From Variovorax sp. JS1663 (lineage in GTDB: Bacteria; Pseudomonadota; Gammaproteobacteria; Burkholderiales; Burkholderiaceae_C): a DNA stretch of 64,000 bases. The translations under genes were made by a program, and so were the position numbers. The stretch spans positions 62,001 to 126,000 of the forward strand of contig NZ_LYMK01000001.1 in the NCBI RefSeq assembly GCF_002157355.1, in the 5' to 3' direction. Under the pieces are notes generated by a model, which made no database searches, had not been told where the DNA came from, and worked only from the letters and a program-made list of their open reading frames with translations. Below are positions 27,942 through 35,757 of the stretch, piece after piece. The first letter of the stretch is position 1. Each line of letters opens with the position of its first letter.

Positions 27942-28547
27942 TCAGGGGCTGCGCGCCGTGCGCAGCGTGATCGAGTAGCGCAGCGCCTGCACCGGCGTCA
28001 CGCGGTGCTGCCAGCGCCAGCGCGCCGGTCCGCGCATGCAGTAGAGCGAGCGCGGCTCGACCACGAGATCCAGGTGGGGCATCGGTCGTCCCATGGCATC
28101 GCGCTGGGGCGGGTAGGGGCGAAATTGCATCAGCCCGGTGCCCATCAGCGAGATGCCGGCGATCTCCTCGAACTCCGGCACGTCGCGGTGCCAACCGAGC
28201 GGCGCGCCCGGCTGGTACTCGGCCACCAGCACATGGACCAGCGCCTCGGGCAGCACGCCCATGCGCTGCGCCACCTTGGCGCGCAGCGGCAACAGCGCCG
28301 CCGGCAGCTCGGGCGCAGGCCGCAGCCGGTTGGCATCGAAGTCGTAGTGGCCACCGAAGCTGATGCCGCGCCGGCGGGCCTGGTAGTCCTTGTACCGCAT
28401 CGGCTGCAGCGGCAGCGCCCGCACGACGTGCAGCAGATCCTGCTCTTCCCCCGCGTCGAGGAAGTCGTCCTCGTAGCGCCAGCCCTCCAGCATGAGCGCC
28501 GGGTCATCGTCGAACAGCGGTTCCTGGAAGGCGTGGCGTGCGTACAT
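27942..28547 (-). CDS. AlkB-like 2-oxoglutarate/Fe(II) dioxygenase
   Basis: This 201-residue member of the AlkB family oxidatively removes alkyl groups from nucleic-acid bases. Iron ligands are the H-x-D in GWHRDVPEF and the distal His in [10 protein letters not shown]. The 2-oxoglutarate-binding arginines lie in [10 protein letters not shown]. The N-terminal nucleotide-recognition region is short, as in the single-domain bacterial subgroup that includes AlkB homologues outside ada operons. Substrate (DNA or RNA) not determinable. Confidence 0.88.
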   Translation of the reverse strand: MYARHAFQEPLFDDDPALMLEGWRYEDDFLDAGEEQDLLHVVRALPLQPMRYKDYQARRRGISFGGHYDFDANRLRPAPELPAALLPLRAKVAQRMGVLPEALVHVLVAEYQPGAPLGWHRDVPEFEEIAGISLMGTGLMQFRPYPPQRDAMGRPMPHLDLVVEPRSLYCMRGPARWRWQHRVTPVQALRYSITLRTARSP

Positions 28548-28554
28548 GCGAGGC

Positions 28555-28791
28555 CTACGCGGATGCGCCCGCCTTGCGGACGCTGGCCAGCGGCGTGCCG
28601 CGGCCGGCCTTCAGATGCCATTCGATGTCGCTGGCCCGGCTGCCCACCGCGCGCACCGCTTCTCGCAACTGGTCGTGCGTCACGTCCAGCTGGCGGCACC
28701 ACTTGTCGAGCGCCCGGTCCGTGCTGATGTCGATGCGTTCGGGGAGGGCCGCGCCCCGGGGCCCATCCGCCGGTGCGGACGGTTTCTTCAT
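28555..28791 (-). CDS. DUF3606 family small protein
   Basis: This 78-residue protein has a C-terminal core that reads IDISTDRALDKWCRQLDVTHDQLREAVRAVGSRASDIEWHL, the DUF3606 helix-turn-helix-like pattern. The N-terminal 18 residues are a disordered basic/proline tail. The ATG at 28791 is preceded by CAGGAG at 8 nt, which decides against longer open frames upstream. It ends 7 bp before the AlkB-like gene on the same strand, probably one unit. Function unknown. Confidence 0.75.
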   Translation of the reverse strand: MKKPSAPADGPRGAALPERIDISTDRALDKWCRQLDVTHDQLREAVRAVGSRASDIEWHLKAGRGTPLASVRKAGASA

Positions 28792-29124
28792 GGCTTCGCT
28801 CCTGGAGGGGAATGGGTCGTTTCGGGCCGTTTCGCCCGAAGGCACCACCGTAGGAGGGTTGCGGCGCCGGTGCTGTAGGAGATCAGCCAATCCGCGTTGC
28901 CCGAGGGGTGGCAGGCCGGCATCCGTCTTTGGTCGCACCCGCGGCTGGCCCTTCCGGTGTATTCGCATCAGTGCGCGCCGCGCCATGCTGCGTCTTGCAG
29001 CGCCGCCGCTTCGGCACGAACATGCGGGTCGCCGGTGGCGGTGCGCGAGCGGCGTGCCGGCACCCCCTGCGGCCCGGCCAGGCTGCATCCCTTTCGTTCA
29101 ACCCCCACAGTACGAGGAAGCTCC
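28792..29124. other. Gene-free divergent intergenic region
   Basis: This 333-bp spacer lies between the DUF3606 gene and the alpha/beta hydrolase. It should hold both promoters. I see two GTAGGAG segments (about 28851 and 28876) but no convincing promoter hexamers, RNA or repeat. Confidence 0.4.
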
Positions 29125-29946
29125 ATGCCCACCATCAGCACCCGAGACGGCACCCAGATTTACTACAAGGACTGGGGCCAGGGCCAGCCCATCGTCTTCT
29201 CGCATGGTTGGCCGCTGTCCGGCGACGACTGGGACGGCCAGATGCTGTTCTTCCTCTCGCAGGGCTATCGCGTGATCGCGCACGATCGCCGCGGCCATGG
29301 CCGCTCCTCCCAGACCTGGACCGGCAACGAGATGGACACCTATGCCGACGACCTGGCCGAGCTGACCGAGAAGCTTGACCTGAAGGACGCGGTCCACATC
29401 GGCCATTCCACCGGCGGCGGCGAGGTGGCCCGCTACCTGGGGCGCCATGGCTCCAAGCGCGTGGCCAAGGCGGTGCTGATCGGTGCCGTGCCGCCGATCA
29501 TGCTGAAAACCGAGGCCAATCCGGGCGGCCTGCCGATCGACGTGTTCGACGGCATCCGTGCCGGCGTCGCGAACAACCGCGCCGAGTTCTACCGCGAGAT
29601 CACGCTGCCTTTCTACGGCTACAACCGGCCGGGCGCGAAGGTCTCCGAGGGCATCCGCCAGCACTGGTGGCTGCAGGGCATGATGGGCGGGATCAAGGCC
29701 CACTACGACTGCGTCAAGGCCTTCTCGGAAACCGACTTCACCGAGGATCTGAAGAAGATCGACGTGCCCACCCTGGTCATGCACGGCGACGACGACCAGA
29801 TCGTGCCCATCGGCGCTTCGGCCATGCTGTCCGCCAAGCTGATCAAGAACGCGGAGCTCAAGGTCTACCCCGGCCTGCCGCACGGGCTGTGCGCCACCCA
29901 TCCCGAGGTGGTCAACCCCGACCTGCTGGCTTTCATCCGGCGCTGA
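29125..29946 (+). CDS. Alpha/beta hydrolase, non-haem chloroperoxidase/arylesterase type
   Basis: This 273-residue alpha/beta-hydrolase shows oxyanion-hole region [16 protein letters not shown], nucleophile elbow GHSTGGGEV (serine), catalytic Asp in [11 protein letters not shown] and final His in [10 protein letters not shown]. The closest named group is the cofactor-free haloperoxidase/esterase family, whose physiological role is usually an esterase or lactonase. The ATG with GAGGAAG upstream is chosen over longer in-frame openings. It is the last chromosomal gene before the mobile element. Confidence 0.88.
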   Translation: MPTISTRDGTQIYYKDWGQGQPIVFSHGWPLSGDDWDGQMLFFLSQGYRVIAHDRRGHGRSSQTWTGNEMDTYADDLAELTEKLDLKDAVHIGHSTGGGEVARYLGRHGSKRVAKAVLIGAVPPIMLKTEANPGGLPIDVFDGIRAGVANNRAEFYREITLPFYGYNRPGAKVSEGIRQHWWLQGMMGGIKAHYDCVKAFSETDFTEDLKKIDVPTLVMHGDDDQIVPIGASAMLSAKLIKNAELKVYPGLPHGLCATHPEVVNPDLLAFIRR

Positions 29947-30038
29947 GCGCCACCGGCCGTCCGGCCTGTCTGCCGCGGTCGGACAGGCCGATCGTGCTAT
30001 TTCGCGGGCGCTGCGGCCGGGTTAGAAAGCGGCTGGCT

Positions 30039-30046
30039 TTTTTCAT
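30039..30046. mobile_element. attL core TTTTTCAT, left end of a Tn4371-family ICE
   Basis: The octamer TTTTTCAT is the attachment core described for Tn4371-family integrative and conjugative elements. It lies 177 bp upstream of the integrase ATG and 93 bp after the last chromosomal gene, exactly where the left boundary is expected. The right copy (attR) is not in the window. Confidence 0.75.
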
Positions 30047-30222
30047 TTCACCATGACTCCAGCACCGAACTTCGCTGGACTACGCCGAAGCCCGATACAG
30101 CAGGTTTATCAATAACTTAGGCGAGTTCAACATATGCCGGTGCTTTCCGAAACCTGACCTGGCTTCCCCTCTGCTGGCCCCTACAAGGCTCCTGGGAATC
30201 GGGTCTTTTCCGAGGAGTCATC

Positions 30223-31422
30223 ATGGCGAAAATCAAGCTCACCAAGTCCGCAGTCGATGCGGCACAACCCCAAGCGCAGGCCATCGAACTCCGGGACACG
30301 CTGGTGCCCGGCTTCCTGTGCAAGGTTACACCAGCGGGCCGCAAGGTGTTCATGCTCCAGTACCGCACGAACGCTGGCGAGCGACGCAAGCCCGCCCTGG
30401 GCTTGTATGGGGAACTGACGGTCGAACAGGCCCGCTCGCTGGCCCAAGAATGGCTGGCCGAGGTTCGCCGAGGCGGCGACCCCAGCGCGGCCAAGGCCGC
30501 CGCCCGTTCAGCCCCCACGGTCAAGGAGCTGTGCACCAAGTTCATGGAGGACTACTCCAAGCAGCGCAACAAGCCCAGCACCCAGCGCGGGTATCAGGCC
30601 GTCATCGACCGCTGCATCGTTCCGATGCTGGGCCGTTTGAAGGTGCAGGACGTGAAGCGGCCGGACGTGGCCACAGCGATGAAGAAGATGGCCCACAAGC
30701 CCGCCGAGGCCAACCGTGCTTTCAGCGTGATGCGCAAGATGTTCAACCTGGCCGAGGTGTGGGGCCACCGGCCGGACGGCACCAACCCCTGCCGCCACGT
30801 CCCGATGTACCCCAACGGCAAGGCCACGCACCTCATCAGCGACGAGGACATGGGCAAGCTGTTTCGGCGACTGGAGCACATCGAGGCCGAGGGCCTGGAG
30901 AACTACGTCATCCCGCTGGCGATCCGCCTGCAATTCGAGTTCGCCGGCCGCCGCTCCGAAATCGTGACGCTCCAATGGGATTGGGTGGACCTGGACAACC
31001 GCCGTGTGATCTGGCCCGACAGCAAGACCGGCGGCATGTCCAAGCCCATGAGCGAGGTAGCCTATCGGCTGCTCGCGACGGCGCCGCGGCCGGAAGGCAT
31101 TCCCTACGTGCTCCCGTCCCCGAGCCATCCGGGCAAGCATCTGACCACGGGCGAGTATTACAACGGCTGGAGCCGCGCCCTCAAGGCGGCGGGCGCCACG
31201 CACGTCGGCACGCACGGTATCCGCCACCGCTCGGCGACCGACATTGCCAACTCGGGCATCCCGGTCAAGGTCGGCATGGCGCTGACGGCGCACAAGACCG
31301 TGGCGATGTTCATGCGCTACGTCCATACCGAGGATGATCCCGTGCGAAAGGCCGCCGAACTGGTGGCGAACCGGCGCAAGACGATTACTGAGGCGCAACG
31401 TCCCGCAGAGGTAGCAGCATGA
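30223..31422 (+). CDS. int: Tyrosine-type site-specific integrase
   Basis: This 399-residue phage-like integrase with an N-terminal DUF4102-like arm-binding domain (LTKSAVDAAQ...LRDTLVPGFLCKVTPAGRKVFMLQY), core-binding domain and C-terminal catalytic domain. Catalytic residues visible are R243 (GRRSEI), H331-x-x-R334 (HGIRHRS), H357 and Y366 (MRYVH). It should excise and integrate the element at TTTTTCAT. GAGGAG precedes the ATG. Its stop overlaps the start of the DUF1016 gene (ATGA). Confidence 0.92.
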   Translation: MAKIKLTKSAVDAAQPQAQAIELRDTLVPGFLCKVTPAGRKVFMLQYRTNAGERRKPALGLYGELTVEQARSLAQEWLAEVRRGGDPSAAKAAARSAPTVKELCTKFMEDYSKQRNKPSTQRGYQAVIDRCIVPMLGRLKVQDVKRPDVATAMKKMAHKPAEANRAFSVMRKMFNLAEVWGHRPDGTNPCRHVPMYPNGKATHLISDEDMGKLFRRLEHIEAEGLENYVIPLAIRLQFEFAGRRSEIVTLQWDWVDLDNRRVIWPDSKTGGMSKPMSEVAYRLLATAPRPEGIPYVLPSPSHPGKHLTTGEYYNGWSRALKAAGATHVGTHGIRHRSATDIANSGIPVKVGMALTAHKTVAMFMRYVHTEDDPVRKAAELVANRRKTITEAQRPAEVAA

Positions 31423-32555
31423 CCAGGAAGACGCATGCGGCGGTGCTAGCCGCACCCGCTGCTTTGCCTGCCGGCTACGCCGGCATCCACAGCGGCATCG
31501 TGGATCTGCTTGACGCTGCGCGCCAGGCGGCGGCGCGCAGCGTCAATGCACTGATGACGGCGAGCTATTGGGAGATTGGTCGCCGCATCGTGGAGGCTGA
31601 GCAACAGGGCAAGCGGCGTGCGGGTTATGGTGAGCAGTTGATGGAGCGACTGTCCAGCGACCTCACACGGCAGTTCGGCCGCGGGTTCAGTCGCCAGAAC
31701 CTGCAGCAGATGCGATCGTTCTTTCTGACCCGGCCAATTCGCCAGACAGTGTCTGGCAAATCTTCCCCGAAGCCCATGCGGCCGTGGCGGCTTGACGAGC
31801 TGGCACAGGTCTTCACGCTGCCTTGGTCGGCCTACGTGCGGCTGCTGTCGGTCAAGGACGAGCATGCGCGCCAGTTCTATGAAGCTGAGGCCCTGCGCGG
31901 CGGATGGAGCGTGCGCCAATTGGATCGGCAGATCGGCAGCCAGTTCTACGAGCGCACGGCGCTGTCGAAAAACAAGGCGGCGATGCTGGCCAAGGGCGCG
32001 GTGGCCAAGCCCGAGGATTCCGTCGCGCCCGGCGATGCCATCAAAGACCCGTATGTGCTGGAGTTCCTCGACCTCAAGGACGAGTATTCGGAATCCGATC
32101 TGGAAGACGCCTTGATCCGGCGGCTGGAAGACTTCCTGCTGGAGCTGGGAGAGGGATTCACCTTCATCGGGCGGCAGCGCCGGTTGCGTATCGACCAGAC
32201 CTGGTATCGGGTGGACTTGCTGCTGTTCCATCGCCGGCTGCGCTGCCTGGTCATCGTCGACCTGAAGCTGGGCAGCCTGAGCCATGCGGACGTGGGCCAG
32301 ATGCACATGTACTGCAACTACGCCAAGGAGCACTGGGCCTACCCCGAGGAGAACCCGCCCGTGGGCCTGATCCTGTGCGCCGACAAAGGCCATGCGCTGG
32401 CAAGGTACGCGCTGGAGGGCTTGCCCACCAAGGTGATGGCGGCGAACTACCGCATGGTGCTACCGGATGCCGAGCTGCTGCAGCAAAAGCTGGAGAGCAC
32501 GCGGCTTTTGCTCGAATCTCGCGCGGCACTTTCCCACAAAGAACGCAAGCCATAG
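31419..32555 (+). CDS. DUF1016 (YhcG-like) PD-(D/E)xK nuclease
   Basis: This 378-residue protein has an N-terminal DUF1016 helical domain (about 25-180; ASYWEIGRRIVEAEQQG, GFSRQNLQQMRSFF) followed by a nuclease domain. D266 (YRVDLLLF) and D281-x-K283 (VIVDLKLG) form the PD-(D/E)xK core. Relatives occur in mobile elements and defence islands and are thought to act on DNA. The 4-bp overlap with int suggests co-expression with the recombinase, so it may act in recombination as easily as in defence. Confidence 0.88.
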   Translation: MTRKTHAAVLAAPAALPAGYAGIHSGIVDLLDAARQAAARSVNALMTASYWEIGRRIVEAEQQGKRRAGYGEQLMERLSSDLTRQFGRGFSRQNLQQMRSFFLTRPIRQTVSGKSSPKPMRPWRLDELAQVFTLPWSAYVRLLSVKDEHARQFYEAEALRGGWSVRQLDRQIGSQFYERTALSKNKAAMLAKGAVAKPEDSVAPGDAIKDPYVLEFLDLKDEYSESDLEDALIRRLEDFLLELGEGFTFIGRQRRLRIDQTWYRVDLLLFHRRLRCLVIVDLKLGSLSHADVGQMHMYCNYAKEHWAYPEENPPVGLILCADKGHALARYALEGLPTKVMAANYRMVLPDAELLQQKLESTRLLLESRAALSHKERKP

Positions 32556-32606
32556 CTGAGCGTCCTCGCGTTCCTCCGTCGGGCTTCGCTGGTTGCGTCC
32601 GAGCCT

Positions 32607-32656
32607 CGTGCCGAGTCACGGCCATTCGCCTTGATTCCTGACGCCTCCGGCCCTTG
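32607..32656. repeat. ICE intergenic repeat, partial copy 1
   Basis: This copy contains GTGCCGA, GTCACGGCCATTCG and CCTGACGCCTCCGGCCCTTG in the same order as the full-length intergenic repeats near 43,1xx and 44,3xx. The last 20 bases recur exactly at 37741-37760. Confidence 0.6.
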
Positions 32657-32693
32657 CCGAACCGCATGCGTTGCCCCAAGTAAGCAAAAGTAA

Positions 32694-32710
32694 TGTACGA
32701 TTGACGTACA
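32694..32710. promoter_or_regulatory. Palindromic candidate operator of the HigA-type gene
   Basis: The perfect dyad TGTACG - ATTGA - CGTACA lies 77 bp upstream of the HigA-like gene. HigA antitoxins autoregulate by binding inverted repeats of this kind. The sequence TTGACG inside the dyad could serve as a -35 element. Confidence 0.5.
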
Positions 32711-32786
32711 TCGTCAATTCTCTCGCGCCAACGCTGATGAATCACGGGAAGCGAGGGGGCGATAGCCTGTTCATTTTGAGGTCAAT

Positions 32787-33110
32787 ATGACTGCGGCAGT
32801 CCATCAACCGGGTGAAGTTCTCGCACAAAGGCTGGAAGCCATTGGCGTGTCACCGACTGAGTTGGCGCGCCAGCTTAGCGTCCCCGCCAATAGGATTACT
32901 CAGATCATCAATGGCAAGCGAGGGATTACTGGCGATTCAGCGTTGCGGCTTGCCCACTGGTTCGGGGACACCCCGCAATTCTGGATGAGCCTGCAAGTGC
33001 AATCCGACCTTGAACTGGCGGAAGCTGAGTCGGGGCTAGCCATCAGAGCGCTCCCTACTGGTCCGGTCGTTCGCGGCCATAAGGCCCACAAGCAGGTGAA
33101 GACTGCATAG
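32787..33110 (+). CDS. HigA-family antitoxin / XRE regulator, apparently orphan
   Basis: This 107-residue XRE helix-turn-helix protein of the VapI/HigA type begins with HQPGEVLAQRLEAIGVSPTELARQLSVPANRITQIINGKRGITGDSALRLAHWFG. The rest, DTPQFWMSLQVQSDLELAE, is a HigA signature. A higB toxin gene would be expected directly upstream, but the 230 bp there hold no open frame resembling one. It may act as a solitary repressor or as a regulator of the defence operon that starts 72 bp downstream. Confidence 0.88.
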   Translation: MTAAVHQPGEVLAQRLEAIGVSPTELARQLSVPANRITQIINGKRGITGDSALRLAHWFGDTPQFWMSLQVQSDLELAEAESGLAIRALPTGPVVRGHKAHKQVKTA

Positions 33111-33182
33111 GAAAGGACTTATGACGGGGGAGAACAAAACCTTATCTCACGGTGGTGGGTGTGTTTGTAAGGAGAGCATCGC

Positions 33183-34178
33183 GTGACCGATGCCGCTACA
33201 GACATCACGTTCCACTATCCGCCGGAGCTGTTCAATCTCCTGGTGGATGTTGTCCCATTGCTCAACCGATCCAAACAAGATGTGCTTGTCTTCTTTCGTG
33301 GCGCAGGTGTGTCTGACACCACGACTGCGGACATAGCCGCTCATTTGAGAAGCGCGCCAAAGGACGTCAACAAGTACCAAATGGTGCGCACCGTGCTGGA
33401 GCGCCTCAACGCGAAGGGGGAAGCCGCTCTTCGCGAGCGACGTGAGGTGCTGCGGCGTGTCGTGGACTTTGCAAACTTCGATTCGTGCTGGCCCGACGAT
33501 CAGCTCAAGGCCAAGGGCCTTGTCGCCAGCATCCGTGAAGTCGTCAATCAGAAGGATGCCTTCACACGAATGAACAACGCTCGTGAAGAAGAACGGCGAG
33601 CGCGCCTCGCTGAGACGCAGCGAATCGCTGCGGAGAAGCGCGAGCGCACTTCCAGGATCGAGAATGCCAAGCAGGGTTTGTATGCGCTGTTTGGTACTTC
33701 AGCGACGGCACAGGAACGCGGCAAGATGCTGGAGACCGCTCTCAACAATCTCTTCCAAGCCTATGGCGTTCTCATTCACAAAGCCTTCCATTTGGTCGGC
33801 AATGCTGGGGAGGGGATCGTTGAGCAGATCGACGGCGTGATTGAGCTTGGTAGCACCTTGTACTTCGTTGAAATGAAGTGGTATCGCAACCCGGTGGGAA
33901 AACCCGAGATATCAGAGCATCTTGTTCGTCTCATGTCGCGCGCAGAGGTTCGAGGCATTTTCATCTCTGCCAGTGACTACACCGATCCCGCGTTTCACAC
34001 GGTACGTGAGTTCCTGCAACACAAGGTCTTGATTCTTTCGACTCTGCAAGAGCTGGTGCATCTACTCGAACAACAGGACGACCTCGCAGAGTTCTTCACG
34101 AAAAAAGTCCAGGCGGCGCAGATACACAAGAACCCGTACTTCCGTCCTCATGATGGCCAAGGAGAAGGTGCGTTATGA
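33183..34178 (+). CDS. Mrr-like restriction endonuclease, first gene of the ABC-3C operon
   Basis: This 331-residue protein starts at a GTG with AAGGAG eight bases upstream. The N-terminal 130 residues form a helical module (ELFNLLVDVVPLLNRSKQDVLVFFRGAGV). A charged coiled coil (about 130-165) follows, and then a C-terminal PD-(D/E)xK nuclease domain. Likely active-site residues are E184, D217 (EQIDGVIEL) and E230-x-K232 (YFVEMKWY). It should cut DNA. Its last 4 bp overlap the next gene, so it is translationally coupled to the ABC-three-component genes. Codon use is more AT-rich than that of neighbours, suggesting recent transfer. Confidence 0.82.
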   Translation: MTDAATDITFHYPPELFNLLVDVVPLLNRSKQDVLVFFRGAGVSDTTTADIAAHLRSAPKDVNKYQMVRTVLERLNAKGEAALRERREVLRRVVDFANFDSCWPDDQLKAKGLVASIREVVNQKDAFTRMNNAREEERRARLAETQRIAAEKRERTSRIENAKQGLYALFGTSATAQERGKMLETALNNLFQAYGVLIHKAFHLVGNAGEGIVEQIDGVIELGSTLYFVEMKWYRNPVGKPEISEHLVRLMSRAEVRGIFISASDYTDPAFHTVREFLQHKVLILSTLQELVHLLEQQDDLAEFFTKKVQAAQIHKNPYFRPHDGQGEGAL

Positions 34179-35263
34179 CGGCGAGTTGGAAAAACATCAA
34201 CAAGCCGTCGAGTCCCACGACCGCGGTCACCGCAGCGCAGGTGGCGAACGGTCCCGTCATTCCACCACAGCAAAGGCTGTTGACCTACTCGCCAGACGAG
34301 TGGGAAGGCTTCGTCGAAGAGTGGGCCTACTACTGTCTCCCGGCGAAGTACAAACATGTCCAACGCTTCTCGGGTGCTGGCGACATGGGAATTGACATTG
34401 CCGGATTCGCCGACGACAAGCGCCTCAAGGGTGTATGGGATAACTACCAGTGCAAGCACTATGACCACGCCCTTAGGCCCGGCGATGTCTGGGTTGAGTT
34501 CGGCAAGGTCATCTGGTACTCGTACAGCGGTGAGTACGCCGCACCCCGTCATTACTACTTTGTTGCCCCCCGAGGCGCGGGCACATCGCTCAGTCGCCTG
34601 TTGGCGAACGCTGCGAAGCTGCGCGAAGAGCTGATTGCCAACTGGGACAAGCACGTAAAGGACGAGATCACGGGCACACAAGCGGTGCCGCTCGATGCAA
34701 CGCTCCGCGCCTATGTGGATGCCTTCGACTTCTCTATCTTCGACGCCAAGACAGCGCTCCAACTTGTTGACGATCACCGCGCCACGCCGGTTCATACAGC
34801 GCGCTTTGGCGGTGGGTTACCAGCGCGGCCTGCTTCCGAAAAGCCGCCCCAGGAAGTCGCCGCCACCGAGAGCCGTTATGTGACGCAATTGCTCGGCGCA
34901 TATGGCGAGCACACGGGGTCGATCGTGACCCATCCCTCGGCCCTGTCCGTACCAAAGCTCAAGGATCATTTCCGTCGCCAGCGCGAAGCGTTCTATGAGG
35001 CGGAGTCGCTGCGCGTCTTTGCCCGCGATAGTGTGCCGCCTGGCACCTTTGAATCCTTGCTCGATGACATCCACGGCGGCGTCATCGACACGCACGACGC
35101 GAACCATGCTGATGGCTACGAAAAGGTCTGTGCCGTCACCAAGGCTGCTCGCGATATGCAAATCACGGCGAACGCCCTCATCACCTGTACGAACCCCAAA
35201 GATAGAGATGGAATCTGCCATCAACTCGCGAATGAGGATCGCCTGCGGTGGACACGATCATGA
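34175..35263 (+). CDS. Nuclease-type effector with ABC-3C C-terminal domain
   Basis: This 362-residue protein has an N-terminal Mrr-type nuclease domain with E44 (EWEGFVEEW), D74 (GDMGIDIAGF) and Q92-x-K94 (YQCKHYD), the QxK variant of the PD-(D/E)xK site. A linker (about 205-235) follows. The C-terminal helical region LKDHFRRQREAFYEAESLRVFARDSVP...ALITCTNPKDRDGICHQLANED fits the conserved domain that defines effector subunits of ABC-three-component (ABC-3C) conflict systems. The effector is expected to be triggered by the ABC ATPase encoded two genes downstream. It overlaps both neighbours (ATGA on either side). The family call for the C-terminal region is inference from context and pattern. 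Confidence 0.78.
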   Translation: MTASWKNINKPSSPTTAVTAAQVANGPVIPPQQRLLTYSPDEWEGFVEEWAYYCLPAKYKHVQRFSGAGDMGIDIAGFADDKRLKGVWDNYQCKHYDHALRPGDVWVEFGKVIWYSYSGEYAAPRHYYFVAPRGAGTSLSRLLANAAKLREELIANWDKHVKDEITGTQAVPLDATLRAYVDAFDFSIFDAKTALQLVDDHRATPVHTARFGGGLPARPASEKPPQEVAATESRYVTQLLGAYGEHTGSIVTHPSALSVPKLKDHFRRQREAFYEAESLRVFARDSVPPGTFESLLDDIHGGVIDTHDANHADGYEKVCAVTKAARDMQITANALITCTNPKDRDGICHQLANEDRLRWTRS

Positions 35264-35757
35264 GCCTGGAACGCAAGCCGATCACATTCAATGGGCCGCT
35301 TGAGGCCGGTATCCGCGCGGTGTCAATTCTGGCAGCCGCCTTTCCGCAGACCTACGACCTTCAGCGACTTGTCGCCCTTGACTACCTTCTTGTCCACACA
35401 GGCGATATCAACGGCCCGGACAATTTGCATCCACCGACGCCGATGCACTCGGCTGAATTGCTGGTGCGCCGCAAGCTGGTCGAGCAATCGCTACTTCTCA
35501 TGATGACCCGAGATCTCGTAGAGCGCGAAGTCACACCCGATGGCATTAAATATGGTGCGGGCGAAAGCGCTGAAACGTTCCTTTCGTCAGTTTCGTCGAG
35601 CTATCTGTTGGCCCTGAAGGATCGAGCCACCTGGCTTGTCGAAACCCTCGGCGGCCTCACTGACGAACAATTCAAGGGTGTCATGCGCCGCTTCTTTGAC
35701 AAGTGGGTCGAGGAATTCCAACAGGTCGAGCGGAGCTTGGGGGGCGAAAAAGCATGA
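35260..35757 (+). CDS. ABC-3C system middle component (MC2-like)
   Basis: This 165-residue cytoplasmic protein has core FNGPLEAGIRAVSILAAAFPQTYDLQRLVALDYLLVHTGD, then HSAELLVRRKLVEQSLLLMM, a winged-helix-like pattern known for the middle components that link effector and ATPase in ABC-3C systems. The ATG at 35260 overlaps the upstream stop and is preferred to a GTG 12 bases earlier. Its own stop overlaps the ATPase ATG. It probably senses or transmits the invasion signal. Confidence 0.8.
   Translation: MSLERKPITFNGPLEAGIRAVSILAAAFPQTYDLQRLVALDYLLVHTGDINGPDNLHPPTPMHSAELLVRRKLVEQSLLLMMTRDLVEREVTPDGIKYGAGESAETFLSSVSSSYLLALKDRATWLVETLGGLTDEQFKGVMRRFFDKWVEEFQQVERSLGGEKA

Noticed and set aside
32556-32786. 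higB toxin gene expected upstream of the HigA-like gene
   Set aside because: I searched the 231 bp by eye in all frames and found no RelE/HigB-like sequence. The antitoxin is reported as orphan.
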